Shown here: one piece after another, positions 63,768 to 64,000 of the stretch | How positions within the stretch are numbered: the first letter of the stretch is position 1 | Layout of the letters: the number at the start of each line of letters is the position of its first letter | NCBI RefSeq assembly: GCF_040645195.1 | Contig: NZ_JBEYXW010000001.1 | Location: 124,001-188,000 of the forward strand | Length of the DNA: 64,000 nt | Source of the DNA: Prauserella_A sp040645195 | GTDB taxonomy: Bacteria > Actinomycetota > Actinomycetes > Mycobacteriales > Pseudonocardiaceae | Direction of reading: 5' to 3' | Notes under the pieces: generated by a model | What the model was told of the DNA's origin: nothing | What the model saw: the letters and a program-made list of their open reading frames with translations, nothing else | Database searches by the model: none | Program-made: the position numbers and the translations under genes

Positions 63768-64000
63768 CCGCTACAGATCTGGGTCTGCCCCGCCTCGGCG
63801 GCGGGCTGGACCTGGTGCCGACCACCGACGAGCCGCAGAAAGCCAAGGACTACAAGTCCGACCAGGAAGTGCGCTGGTGCCCCGGCTGCGGCGACTACGT
63901 CGTGCTGAACACCATCCAGTCGTTCCTGCCGACGCTGGGGCTCAAGCGCGAGAACATCGTGTTCGTCTCCGGCATCGGCTGCTCCAGCCGCTTCCCGTAC
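63764..64000 (+). CDS. korB: 2-oxoglutarate:ferredoxin oxidoreductase beta subunit (partial)
   Basis: The first 79 codons of the thiamine-diphosphate-binding subunit. They include RWCPGCGDYVVLN, with the Fe-S Cys pair, and FVSGIGCSSRFPY. GTG 63764 overlaps the korA stop (GTGA). The gene runs off the window end. Confidence 0.93.
   Translation, partial: MTATDLGLPRLGGGLDLVPTTDEPQKAKDYKSDQEVRWCPGCGDYVVLNTIQSFLPTLGLKRENIVFVSGIGCSSRFPY

Overview
The window is about 70% G+C, with heavy GTG/TTG start usage, short or absent leaders and dense ATGA/GTGA overlaps. It is chromosomal DNA of a high-GC actinobacterium. Gene order (tRNA-Thr, tRNA-Met, rpmG, hadA, hadB; tRNA-Trp, secE, nusG, rplK, rplA; rplJ, rplL) and an HspR-type operator in front of lon point to Pseudonocardiales (Amycolatopsis/Prauserella/Saccharomonospora-like). 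The order is well supported; the genus is a guess. I see no phage, insertion sequence, CRISPR array or rRNA.

Layout. (1) 1-9.5 kb: translation core, with ribosomal proteins L7/L12, L10, L1, L11 and L33, NusG, SecE, three tRNAs and two MaoC-type dehydratase subunits. It is interspersed with an aspartate-type aminotransferase and a GntR/DUF1648 pair. (2) 9.6-34 kb: housekeeping and accessory genes. These are a c-di-GMP phosphodiesterase gene interrupted by an amber codon, a GNAT enzyme, Lon, DedA, a NarL-type two-component pair, a vanillate-demethylase-like Rieske oxygenase/reductase operon with an IclR regulator, cytochrome oxidase subunit I, a frameshifted tyrosine phosphatase, a zinc formaldehyde-type dehydrogenase, a decayed VapBC-like module, tRNA-Tyr/YajQ, secreted propeller proteins, RmlA, HtpX and an F420-type oxidoreductase. 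(3) 34.0-49.9 kb, + strand: an 11-gene surface-polysaccharide operon. It holds an AlgD-like nucleotide-sugar dehydrogenase, two family-4 glycosyltransferases, two Wzz-like proteins with kinase-like but Walker-A-less tails, an asparagine-synthetase-like amidotransferase, a fused dehydrogenase/Gfo-Idh protein, a heparinase II/III-like lyase, a lipoprotein-like beta-helix protein, an O-antigen-ligase/polymerase-like protein and a PAP2 phosphatase. (4) 60.2-49.9 kb, - strand, convergent on it: a ten-gene sugar-modification and export operon. It holds a C-methyltransferase, a glucose-1-P cytidylyltransferase, a PIG-L deacetylase, an NAD-epimerase, a DUF4910 protein, a flippase, a GT2, a pyruvyltransferase, an RmlC-like epimerase and a class-III aminotransferase. 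(5) 60.3-64 kb: a divergent ddaH/lrp pair and korA-korB (korB truncated by the window end).

My working model is that regions 3 and 4 together build and export one unusual exopolysaccharide: a (probably amidated) uronic acid backbone decorated with a rare, C-methylated, aminated and/or pyruvylated sugar. No priming phosphoglycosyltransferase and no CDP- or dTDP-hexose 4,6-dehydratase is visible here, so those steps must be encoded elsewhere or be different. Four reading frames are broken: the EAL gene (amber), the phosphatase (missing G in a G-run), the pyruvyltransferase 3' end (probably a missing C in a C-run) and vapC (8-bp duplication plus a second lesion). The two homopolymer cases may be sequencing errors; the other two look genuine.
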